Positions 1-6,611 of a stretch of 11,756 bases of DNA are shown one piece after another (the stretch's first letter is position 1; every line of letters starts with the position of its first letter). Under the pieces are notes generated by a model that was not told the DNA's origin, made no database searches, and worked only from the letters and a program-made list of their open reading frames with translations. The translations under genes and the position numbers were made by a program. Origin of the DNA: Patescibacteria group bacterium (GTDB lineage Bacteria; Patescibacteriota; UBA1384; JAHJRZ01); assembly GCA_018830605.1 (NCBI GenBank), contig JAHJRZ010000033.1:1-11756 (forward strand), written 5' to 3'.

Positions 1-57
1 CCGACTCAACTCTTCATCCGTCCGGGCGCCCTGAGATTGATTCTGGGTCATTCCCAA
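1..57 (-). CDS. Possible 5' end of an unidentified gene following infB (partial)
   Basis: The minus-strand frame that continues in register after the infB TGA stays open for all 46 codons to the window edge. Candidate starts are a TTG at 57-55, with a GTGAG about 6 nt upstream, or the ATG at 51-49, whose GGGA is too close to serve as a ribosome site. From the ATG the peptide reads MTQNQSQGARTDEELSR. It does not look like RbfA, the usual partner of infB. A TDEEL opening is common in sigma-70/ECF factors, but 17 residues cannot support that. Plus-strand frames are also partly open here, so even the strand is uncertain. Confidence 0.3.
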   Translation of the reverse strand, partial: MGMTQNQSQGARTDEELSR

Positions 58-138
58 AATTGTCTCACGACGCCCGTTTTTTATTTCCTTTCTTAAGAGC
101 GAGTTTTTGGCTAAAAAAAGTATTGCGAGGTTGAGCGA

Positions 139-2127
139 TCACCTTTTTATCTTCCTCACCTTCTCAACTTTTTTGTAGAACTCAAGTCGGTCGCCTTCTT
201 TTGCTTCCACCTCACCGACTAAATTAATTCCGCATTCATTCCCTGCCTCAACTTTTTCCGCTTTATTTTCACCCTGTTGTAAATTCTTAATCTCCGCCTC
301 CCCCAATAATTTTCCTTCGCGTTTAATCCGTACTAAAGTTCCCATTGAAACATAACCGGAAGTAACCTTAGCGCCAATAATTTTATCCCGTCGATGATGC
401 TTAAAAATCTTAAGGATCCTTCCTTTGCCCGTATCTTCTTCAATAATCTCCGGTTCTAAGAGCCCTTCAAGCGCGGCCGCAATATCATCAATTAATTCAT
501 AAATAATCTCATAATTAGAAATTTTTACTTTTTCCTGCAGGGCCTGCCTTTTGGCGGATAAATTCGTCCCCACTTTAAAAGCCACGATCACCGCATCAGA
601 AGCGCGGGCGAGCTCAATATCTGAAGATGAAACCTCGCCTACTCCTTGGCCAATGATCTCGACTTTGACATCTTCAGTTGAAAGAGCTACAACCGAATCT
701 TTAATTGCCTTTAATGAGCCAGCCACATCAGTTTTTATGATTAGCTTTAAAGATTTGGCTTTGCCTTCTCTGATAGATTGGGCCGCTTCTGCCATGCCAA
801 TCTCCCCAATCGTTTTGGCAGCCCGCTCTCGATCGCGTCCTTTAATGATATCTTTGGCTTCTTTTTCATCTTTAGCTTCAAGCGCTAAATCGCCAAATCG
901 CGCTACGCCTGATAAGCCCAAAACTCTGACTGGCATTGATGGAGTCGCTTCTTTTATTCTTTCTCCTCGATCATTTTCCATGCGTTTTATTTTGCCCCAA
1001 ACATCTCCCACTATCAAAACATCTCCCTGATTTAAAGTCCCTTTTTGTATTAAGATTGATGAGAGCGGCCCCGAACCTTTATGCATTCTTGATTCAATCA
1101 CCAATCCCCGCGCCAGACCCGTGGGATCACCTTTAAGCTCATTCATATCTGTCACCAAAAGCAATACCTCGAGTAATTCATCTATATGTTCCCCCTTTTT
1201 AGCAGAAACAGGAATCGAAGGCGTACTTCCACCCCATCCTTCAACCGGCAGACCATTTTCTGCGAGTTCTTTTTTTACTCTCTCTGGATCCGCTCCGGGC
1301 ATATCAATTTTATTAATTGCCACCACTACTGGAACGCCAGATGCTTTAATATGGTCAATAGCTTCAATTGTTTGCGGCCTGACTCCGTCATCCGCCGCCA
1401 CCACCAAAATGGCAATATCAGCCAAACGTCCGCCGTGCGCCCGCATCATCGTAAACGCTTCATGCCCAGGCGTATCAAGAAAAGTTATCAGCCGAGTCTT
1501 TTTTGTGATTTGTGATTTGTGATTTGTGATTTCGACCTGATATGCTCCAATATGCTGGGTAATTCCGCCGGATTCTCCCTCAACTACCTTTGTTTTCCTG
1601 ATGCTGTCCAAAAGTGTTGTCTTGCCGTGGTCAACATGCCCCATTACCACCACCACCGGAGACCGAGGAATTAAATTTTCTTTTTTATCCAGATATTCTT
1701 CGGGTAGTTCTTTTTCTTCCTCTTTTTCCGCCACTGCTTCCAGCCCAAAATCAGAAGCGATAATGGCGGCGGTCTCAAAATCAATATTCTCATTAATAGT
1801 TATCATCAAGCCACTTTTAAGAAGAGCAGTAATAACCTCGCTCACCGAAATCTTGATGATTGAGGCAAACTCCTTAACCGTCATCACCTTTGGCAATTCA
1901 ATCTGATTTTCTTTTAACTTTTTAGTTTTTACTTGTGGTTTTGACTTTTTACTTTTAACTTTTAACTTTCTTTCGTATCCCAGCCCATCAAGTATTTTTT
2001 CTGCCACTTCCTTGCGCAACATTGCCTGCCTCGGCCCAACTTTAATTCCGAGCTTCTTAATCGCGCGGCGAAGCTCGAGGTTGGTCATCTTTAATTTTTT
2101 GGATAATTCGCTAAATTTAACAGCCAT
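139..2127 (-). CDS. infB: Translation initiation factor IF-2
   Basis: GTPase that places fMet-tRNA on the 30S subunit and promotes 70S joining, acting in the cytoplasm. The 662-residue reading has an IF2_N-like helical domain (about 2-50), a Lys-rich linker (52-73) and a second IF2_N-like domain (82-131). The GTPase follows: G1 GHVDHGKT at 163-170, G2 GGIT near 187, G3 DTPGH at 218-222, G4 NKID at 272-275 and G5 SAK at 308-310. Domains II-IV fill the rest and the C-terminus is basic. The frame opens at a TTG (2151), but I chose the ATG at 2127: the protein then begins MAVKFSEL, a normal IF2 opening, and the upstream residues come from repeat DNA. No Shine-Dalgarno is visible. About eleven residues after G2 (201-212) are extra, from a 7-bp repeat. 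The gene stands alone behind its own promoter rather than in a nusA-infB-rbfA operon. Confidence 0.97.
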   Translation of the reverse strand: MAVKFSELSKKLKMTNLELRRAIKKLGIKVGPRQAMLRKEVAEKILDGLGYERKLKVKSKKSKPQVKTKKLKENQIELPKVMTVKEFASIIKISVSEVITALLKSGLMITINENIDFETAAIIASDFGLEAVAEKEEEKELPEEYLDKKENLIPRSPVVVVMGHVDHGKTTLLDSIRKTKVVEGESGGITQHIGAYQVEITNHKSQITKKTRLITFLDTPGHEAFTMMRAHGGRLADIAILVVAADDGVRPQTIEAIDHIKASGVPVVVAINKIDMPGADPERVKKELAENGLPVEGWGGSTPSIPVSAKKGEHIDELLEVLLLVTDMNELKGDPTGLARGLVIESRMHKGSGPLSSILIQKGTLNQGDVLIVGDVWGKIKRMENDRGERIKEATPSMPVRVLGLSGVARFGDLALEAKDEKEAKDIIKGRDRERAAKTIGEIGMAEAAQSIREGKAKSLKLIIKTDVAGSLKAIKDSVVALSTEDVKVEIIGQGVGEVSSSDIELARASDAVIVAFKVGTNLSAKRQALQEKVKISNYEIIYELIDDIAAALEGLLEPEIIEEDTGKGRILKIFKHHRRDKIIGAKVTSGYVSMGTLVRIKREGKLLGEAEIKNLQQGENKAEKVEAGNECGINLVGEVEAKEGDRLEFYKKVEKVRKIKR
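1502..1532. repeat. Heptanucleotide tandem repeat inside infB
   Basis: TTTGTGA repeated perfectly 4.4 times (31 nt) on the plus strand. In infB it encodes the stretch TNHKSQITKK between the G2 and G3 motifs of the GTPase domain, where IF2 normally has a short beta turn. Because 7 is not a multiple of 3, each copy is read in a different phase, and gain or loss of a single copy would shift the frame. Confidence 0.95.
1944..1969. repeat. Second heptanucleotide tract inside infB (linker)
   Basis: ACTTTTA occurs twice in tandem from 1951, followed by a partial copy (ACTTT) and preceded by one variant copy (ACTTTTT, 1944-1950). Weaker 7-nt units may extend back to about 1925. It codes for the Lys/Val/Ser-rich linker between the two IF2_N-like domains (roughly residues 53-68), a position tolerant of low-complexity sequence. 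Confidence 0.8.
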
Positions 2128-2133
2128 AGGTAA

Positions 2134-2249
2134 ACAATTATCAATTAACAATTAACAATTTTCAATAAATTATCAATGATTCAATTAGCAATTGTTAATT
2201 GCCAAATTGTTAATTTATTGATAATTGAAAAATGAAAATTGTAAATTGT
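2134..2249. repeat. Mirrored heptamer arrays forming an inverted repeat in the infB leader
   Basis: Four degenerate heptamers (ACAATTA, TCAATTA, ACAATTA, ACAATTT) occupy 2134-2161. Oppositely oriented copies (AAATTGT twice) occupy 2236-2249. The arms 2135-2153 and 2205-2227 are complementary over 19 bp (CAATTATCAATTAACAATT) with one 4-nt bulge and a 51-nt loop, which itself contains a smaller near-palindrome at 2181-2201. The block lies between the predicted infB promoter and the ATG, so it would be the infB 5' untranslated leader. No riboswitch or ribosomal-protein binding motif was recognised. Confidence 0.8.
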
Positions 2250-2256
2250 CTCTTAC

Positions 2257-2285
2257 AATCTATCATCTTTTATCTTAAGAGTCAA
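2257..2285 (-). promoter_or_regulatory. Predicted infB promoter
   Basis: Minus-strand -35 TTGACT (2285-2280), a 17-nt spacer ending in TGA, and -10 TAGATT (2262-2257). This gives a TGn extended -10. Transcription would start near 2250, leaving a leader of about 120 nt made of the heptamer inverted repeat. The -35 starts 5 nt after the stop of the upstream remnant, so infB need not rely on read-through from abiE. Confidence 0.55.
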
Positions 2286-2289
2286 AAAC

Positions 2290-2469
2290 TTATATCCCCA
2301 AAGCTCTATTAACAAAACCTACTATATTTTTGCCTGATTCGGGCAGAACATTAATATCCGGACTCGGAGTTGGGCTGGGCGAAGGCGAGGACTGCTCTTC
2401 CCACCACTCAAGATAGTATATATTCAATTCATCTGAATCCTTAACCCCTTTTAAAGCTGTGAGATCTTT
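2290..2469 (-). pseudogene. 3' remnant of an unidentified protein gene, cut by the abiE module
   Basis: A 59-codon open frame ends at TAA 2292-2290 and overlaps the last codons of abiEii in another frame. It has no ATG. It reads like a genuine protein C-terminus: an acidic/aromatic stretch (DELNIYYLEWWEEQ), a Ser-Pro/Thr-Pro linker (SPSPSPTPSP) and a tail NVLPESGKNIVGFVNRALGI. Pro-Ser linkers of this kind are common in exported Patescibacteria proteins. The coding look begins right after the abiEii stop, so I infer that the 5' part was lost or displaced when the toxin-antitoxin pair arrived. A short peptide from a TTG near 2427 cannot be excluded. The parent family is not recognised. Confidence 0.5.
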
Positions 2470-3272
2470 TTAATTAAAATTTCTTTAATATTCTTGCTCA
2501 AATCTAAGACAAAATTCTGATCATCAATCAAGGGTTCTAGATCAAGCTTGATGCTTCTCGCGTCAACTTTTTTGACAATTTCTAAAAGTTTTTCTTTCAG
2601 TTTAGTTTTATCTTTAATCTCCAAACATTTAAAATTAGGAGTAACTCCTTGGTCAAGATACCACATCAGATCAAAATAATCTCTGCCTTTGACCTTGATA
2701 AAAACCTTGCCTTCTTTATCAGTCTTCTCAAACTTGCGCCAAAGAATGGCTCTTATCTTGGTAGACATTAAGGTTGGCAGATCAAATGATCTAACTAAAA
2801 TTGACTGATTAAACTTAAAAAGCGGGACCATCTCAATTTTAGATCCCCTCTTAAAAGCAAACTCTTTAAAAATTTCAATCTTTAAAAAGAGTAAATCTGT
2901 CTCATGTTCGCCCGAAAGTCCTAATTCCCGCAAAAGAGGGAATTTTAAATAAAGACGAAATTTCTGGATAGTGGGAACCATTTTTAGATCTAAATTCTTA
3001 AAATAAGCTTTTAGATCTTTGGCTAATACGGGAAGAATAATTTTCTTTTTCAAATCAACAAAGTCTAAATCTTCAGAGAGCCGAGGCAGACCAAAACAAT
3101 GCGCCAAACAAGAGCCGCCGTAAAAAATTAGCTCTCTGTATTTGGGATTTGAATAAATAAAATCCAAAACTAAAATCTGCAAATATTCTTTGGCTGAATT
3201 TCGCAGGAAAATTTTATTTTTTGATTTTGATTCAGAAATCAAATTTTTTAAAAATATTTTTGGCAATATCAT
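2451..3272 (-). CDS. abiEii: AbiEii-family nucleotidyltransferase toxin
   Basis: Toxin half of an AbiE-type (type IV) toxin-antitoxin pair. Relatives are DNA polymerase beta-fold nucleotidyltransferases; MenT homologues add nucleotides to tRNA acceptor ends, and AbiE systems can act as abortive-infection phage defence. The 273-residue reading shows the family core: GGS at 52-54, SEDLDF at 66-71 with likely metal-binding D68 and D70, and the downstream RDYFD motif at 197-201. The frame extends up to a TTG (3293), but the ATG at 3272 is preferred because the product then begins MILPK and a GAAGGG lies 13 nt upstream. It overlaps abiEi by 41 bp, which suggests translational coupling. Base composition is AT-rich compared with gyrBA. 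The catalytic residues look intact, so an active toxin is likely, but the substrate is unknown. Confidence 0.88.
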   Translation of the reverse strand: MILPKIFLKNLISESKSKNKIFLRNSAKEYLQILVLDFIYSNPKYRELIFYGGSCLAHCFGLPRLSEDLDFVDLKKKIILPVLAKDLKAYFKNLDLKMVPTIQKFRLYLKFPLLRELGLSGEHETDLLFLKIEIFKEFAFKRGSKIEMVPLFKFNQSILVRSFDLPTLMSTKIRAILWRKFEKTDKEGKVFIKVKGRDYFDLMWYLDQGVTPNFKCLEIKDKTKLKEKLLEIVKKVDARSIKLDLEPLIDDQNFVLDLSKNIKEILIKKISQL

Positions 3273-3885
3273 ACATTTTTTTTGACCCTTCAATTTTAAG
3301 ATATTTTTTGATTTCCCTCAAATCACCTTTGGTTAAATTATTTAAATTTAATCTTAATTCTTCAATTGCTTCTGGATTTATTAAAAGATCCTGGCGCAGA
3401 TAAAGATAATCAAAGAACGCTTTGGCCCTGCTAGCTTTAAAAACAACAAAATTACCTTTTGAAAAACTCTCAAAGCCCAAAAATAGTCTCTGGGTAATTT
3501 TGTGATAGAAAAAATCGCCTAAATTATTTTTTAAGTGTATCGTTTTTTTTAGAGAAACAGAAGTAAAATTTTTGGGAATCTCACTTAAAATATTGTATTC
3601 ATAAAGAACATATTCCAAGCTTAAATAAGACGGAGAATAAATTAAGTTGGCCGTAAATTCAGTATATAAAGAGAGGAGATCTTTTTTTTCTAAATTATCC
3701 AGATAATCTGCGCTGACATATAAACTCTTTTTTAGCCTAATTAACCTCCCTTTTTTTTCATAACGGGAGAGAAGAATCTTAAGATACTCCTTGTTCTTCT
3801 CGGCAATTGAAAGATTTTCAAGCCCAAAATAGGGCATTTTTGCGACCAAAGAGATGATTTTTTCCGCTCGAGTAGTATTTCTCAT
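3232..3885 (-). CDS. abiEi: AbiEi-family antitoxin and transcriptional repressor
   Basis: Antitoxin of the AbiE pair. Characterised AbiEi proteins have an N-terminal winged helix-turn-helix that binds inverted repeats in their own promoter and a C-terminal domain that neutralises the toxin without a stable complex. The 217-residue reading fits: a DNA-binding region at about 1-70 ending in RLIRLKKSLYV, then the characteristic segment YLSLEYVLYEYNIL, then a central block (KKTIHLKNN, FFYHKITQRLFLGFE) typical of the family. The frame begins at a TTG (3894), but the ATG at 3885 is preferred. The predicted transcription start is near 3890, which leaves essentially no room for a ribosome binding site, so translation is probably leaderless. 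Local G+C is very low (15 of 60 at 3481-3540). The 3' end overlaps abiEii. Confidence 0.88.
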   Translation of the reverse strand: MRNTTRAEKIISLVAKMPYFGLENLSIAEKNKEYLKILLSRYEKKGRLIRLKKSLYVSADYLDNLEKKDLLSLYTEFTANLIYSPSYLSLEYVLYEYNILSEIPKNFTSVSLKKTIHLKNNLGDFFYHKITQRLFLGFESFSKGNFVVFKASRAKAFFDYLYLRQDLLINPEAIEELRLNLNNLTKGDLREIKKYLKIEGSKKMYDIAKNIFKKFDF

Positions 3886-3887
3886 AA

Positions 3888-3904
3888 TATACAACTATTG
3901 TATA
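3888..3904. promoter_or_regulatory. Palindromic operator over the abiE promoter
   Basis: A perfect 7-bp inverted repeat TATACAA-CTA-TTGTATA covers the -10 element and reaches the predicted transcription start. This is where a repressor would block RNA polymerase. By analogy with AbiEi proteins that bind inverted repeats in their own promoters, it is a good candidate for the autoregulatory site. Confidence 0.65.
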
Positions 3905-3925
3905 CTATCAGAAACGATTTGTCAA
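3897..3925 (-). promoter_or_regulatory. Near-consensus promoter of the abiE operon
   Basis: Minus-strand -35 TTGACA (3925-3920, perfect), a 17-nt spacer, and -10 TACAAT (3902-3897, five of six). Transcription would start about 5 nt before the abiEi ATG at 3885. The -35 begins 28 nt after the gyrA stop, and no terminator is visible between gyrA and this promoter. Confidence 0.75.
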
Positions 3926-3952
3926 GGGCAAAAAATCATCTTAAACGGCAAA

Positions 3953-6610
3953 TTATTTTCTTTTACTCCTGAGTTTTGAAGCCCTTGTTTTTTGTGTTTT
4001 CTTTTTTTCTACTTTCTTGACTGCCTTTGCTTCTTCAATCACCACTTTGGGCAGATAGGAAACCGAAGCCACTTGATCGCCGGCATTTAAACGCATCAAA
4101 CGAACCCCCTGCGTATCCCGTCCCAGCCGAGAGGCGCCAGAGACTGGAATTCTAATCGTCTGCCCTTTTTTAGAAATTATCATCAAATCGCCTTGAGCGG
4201 TTCTCTGGATAATTTTAGTCGAGACGATCTTGCCGGTCTTATCCGTCACTTTGGCCGTCTTAATGCCTGAACCGCCTCTGCCTTGGACTTTATAGAGCGA
4301 CAAGCTTGTTCTCTTGCCATAGCCGTTCTCGGTGGTAATGAACAAATCTGAATTTTTAGCTTTACGCTCTTCTCTAACTTCAGCCAAAAGAGCCTCTGCC
4401 TCTGATTCTTCAATTCCTTTTTCCGAAACGAGCGCTTTGACCGTCGTGGCGCTCTTCTTGCTGACAACTTTAGCCGCCCCAATGACATCCATGCCCACCA
4501 CTTCATCATCCTTTTTAAGATTAATGCCCCGCACGCCCGAAGCGCTCCGGCCCATGGGCCTGACATTCGTCTCTTTAAAACGAATTGATTGGCCTTTGGC
4601 GGTCACAATAATTACTTCGTCAACGCCGGTCGTGGTTCGAACCCAAACGAGTTCATCCTTATCTTTTATGCCAATAGCCATTAAGCCGGATTTTCTGATA
4701 TTTTGATATTCTTGAGCTTTAGTCTTTTTAACCGTACCCAATTTTGTCGCCATCAAAAGATTTTTGGCGTGCGATTCTTCTGCCAAAGAAATAACCGCGG
4801 TCACTCTCTCTTCCGGCGAGATATTCAAAATATTGACGATTGCCTGGCCTTTGGCTTGGCGCGTCGCTTCAGGAATCTCATAAACTTTAGTCTCAAAAAC
4901 CCGGCCCTTGTTGGTAAAGAATAAGATCGGATTATGGGTGAAGGTGACCAAGATATGCTCGACCATATCTTCTTCCTTGGTCGTCATTCCCATTACTCCT
5001 TTGCCGCCGCGGCCCTGGGATTTATAAGTGGCGATCGGCATCCGTTTGATATAATTTGTCTTAGTAATCGTCACGATCACCGGCTCATTGGGAACTAAAT
5101 CCTCGGCCCCTAAATCGTCAACCGCTTTTTTGTAAACCTTGGTGCGCCGGCTATCAGCATATTTTTCTTTAATCTCCAAGAGCTCCTGCTTGATGACTTC
5201 TTTGATCTTTTTCTCTGAAGCAAGCAGCGCTTTCAATTCTTTTATTAATTTGAGCGTCGCCTTATACTCATCCTCAATCTGCTGGCGCTCAAGTGCGGCT
5301 AATTGTGCCAGCCGCATCTCAAGAATAGCGTCCGCCTGAATCTCAGAGAGTTTGAATTTTTTAACCAAATTAATCTTAGCCGCCTCGCGATTGGCAGATT
5401 TTTTAATCGTCGCAATAACCTCATTAATATGGTCAATGGCAATGCGCAAACCCTCCAAAATATGCAGCCGCGCTTCGGCCCGCAGAAGCTCAAATTTAGT
5501 GCGCCGGACCACCACCTCATGACGATGTTTAATAAATTCCGAAAGAATGCCTTTAAGCGTCAAGACCTGGGGCTGAATTCCATCAACTAATGCCAGCATA
5601 TTAACATGGAACGTCTCCTGCAATTGGGTAAATTTAAAGAGCTGATTTAGAACCTTGCGCGGGTACGCATCTTTTTTAAGCTCAATAACCATTCTGACAC
5701 CCGCGCGATCCGTCTCATCCCGAATATCCGCGATGCCTTTTAATTTCTTGCTCTTGACCAAAAGAGCGATCTTCTCCAAAATCCCCGCTTTGTTCACCTG
5801 ATAAGGAATCTCATTGACGATAATGCGGAAAGCGCCCCGCCTGCCCTCTTCAATCGAGGCCTTGGAACGGATGACGATCCTCCCCTTGCCCGTGGCATAG
5901 GCCTCATAGATCTCTTTGCAATCATAAATATTAGCGCCGGTAGGGAAGTCCGGGCCTTGAACAAACTTCATCAGATCATCAACATCCGCAGTCGGATGAG
6001 CTAAAAGATAGACCGCGGCATCAATTACTTCGCCTAAATTATGGGGAGGAATATTAGTCGCCATTCCGACGGCGATACCGAGCGTGCCGTTGATCAAAAG
6101 ATTGGGAATTCGGGACGGCAAGACCTTAGGTTCTTTTTTTGTGGCATCATAGTTTGGTTCAAAGTCAACCGTGTTTTTATTAATATCAAAAAGTAAAGTC
6201 GAAGTAATTCGCTTCATCTTAGCTTCGGTGTACCGCATGGCCGCCGGCGGATCCCCGTCTAAGGAACCAAAATTCCCCTGACCATTGATCAAAGGATAAC
6301 GCATACTGAAATCCTGCGCCAGTCGGACTAACGAATCATAAACAGCCACATCGCCGTGAGGATGATAATTAGCGACGACTGTGCCGGCGATGGCGGCGCA
6401 CTTCCTGAACTTGGCCGAGCTCTTTAAGCCCATCTGATGCATCGTGAAAAGGATCCGACGGTGAACTGGTTTTAAACCATCTCGCACATCAGGCAGGGCT
6501 CGCGAAACAATGACTGACATCGCATAATCAAGATAAGACTGTCTCATCTCATCTTCAACAAAACGCTGATTCACCCCTCCATTGCCATTTTGTATTTCCG
6601 TTTTTGGCAT
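3953..6610 (-). CDS. gyrA: DNA gyrase subunit A
   Basis: DNA-cleaving and DNA-wrapping subunit of the A2B2 gyrase that introduces negative supercoils. It has 885 residues. The winged-helix breakage-reunion domain is N-terminal, with the catalytic tyrosine in AAMRYTE at Y127. The quinolone-pocket loop YHPHGDVAVYD has Val88 at the position of E. coli Ser83 and keeps Asp92 (E. coli Asp87). A coiled-coil tower follows. The C-terminal beta-pinwheel carries the GyrA box as QGRGGKG at 532-538, a variant of QRRGGKG, and a second similar motif QGRGGSG in the last blade. About 45 residues rich in Ala/Glu/Lys (about 707-753) are inserted between blades, and the protein ends in a basic tail. The ATG lies 1 nt after the gyrB stop with no convincing Shine-Dalgarno, so the two are probably co-transcribed and translationally coupled. 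Confidence 0.98.
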   Translation of the reverse strand: MPKTEIQNGNGGVNQRFVEDEMRQSYLDYAMSVIVSRALPDVRDGLKPVHRRILFTMHQMGLKSSAKFRKCAAIAGTVVANYHPHGDVAVYDSLVRLAQDFSMRYPLINGQGNFGSLDGDPPAAMRYTEAKMKRITSTLLFDINKNTVDFEPNYDATKKEPKVLPSRIPNLLINGTLGIAVGMATNIPPHNLGEVIDAAVYLLAHPTADVDDLMKFVQGPDFPTGANIYDCKEIYEAYATGKGRIVIRSKASIEEGRRGAFRIIVNEIPYQVNKAGILEKIALLVKSKKLKGIADIRDETDRAGVRMVIELKKDAYPRKVLNQLFKFTQLQETFHVNMLALVDGIQPQVLTLKGILSEFIKHRHEVVVRRTKFELLRAEARLHILEGLRIAIDHINEVIATIKKSANREAAKINLVKKFKLSEIQADAILEMRLAQLAALERQQIEDEYKATLKLIKELKALLASEKKIKEVIKQELLEIKEKYADSRRTKVYKKAVDDLGAEDLVPNEPVIVTITKTNYIKRMPIATYKSQGRGGKGVMGMTTKEEDMVEHILVTFTHNPILFFTNKGRVFETKVYEIPEATRQAKGQAIVNILNISPEERVTAVISLAEESHAKNLLMATKLGTVKKTKAQEYQNIRKSGLMAIGIKDKDELVWVRTTTGVDEVIIVTAKGQSIRFKETNVRPMGRSASGVRGINLKKDDEVVGMDVIGAAKVVSKKSATTVKALVSEKGIEESEAEALLAEVREERKAKNSDLFITTENGYGKRTSLSLYKVQGRGGSGIKTAKVTDKTGKIVSTKIIQRTAQGDLMIISKKGQTIRIPVSGASRLGRDTQGVRLMRLNAGDQVASVSYLPKVVIEEAKAVKKVEKKKTQKTRASKLRSKRK

Positions 6611-6611
6611 A

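Noticed and set aside
126..134. CGAGGTTGA after infB as a copy of the repeat at 9493-9516
   Set aside because: Only nine bases match, which is expected by chance in a window of this size.
139..141. TGA possibly read as glycine, because the frame stays open after the infB TGA
   Set aside because: IF2 ends at its normal place, the other genes that end in TGA also have normal lengths, and no in-frame TGA interrupts any conserved gene.
1502..1532. Repeats as a CRISPR array
   Set aside because: Units are 7 bp with no spacers, and they lie inside a coding gene.
551..1906. Several open frames on the plus strand across infB
   Set aside because: They run antisense to conserved IF2 motifs and encode low-complexity Ser/Thr-rich peptides of no recognisable family.
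2290..2360. LPESG in the remnant as a sortase signal
   Set aside because: The following residues KNIVGFVNRALGI lack a hydrophobic span plus a basic tail of sortase-substrate type, and the residue pattern is not LPXTG.
3926..3952. Terminator after gyrA
   Set aside because: There is a T-run on the minus strand but no GC-rich stem before it.
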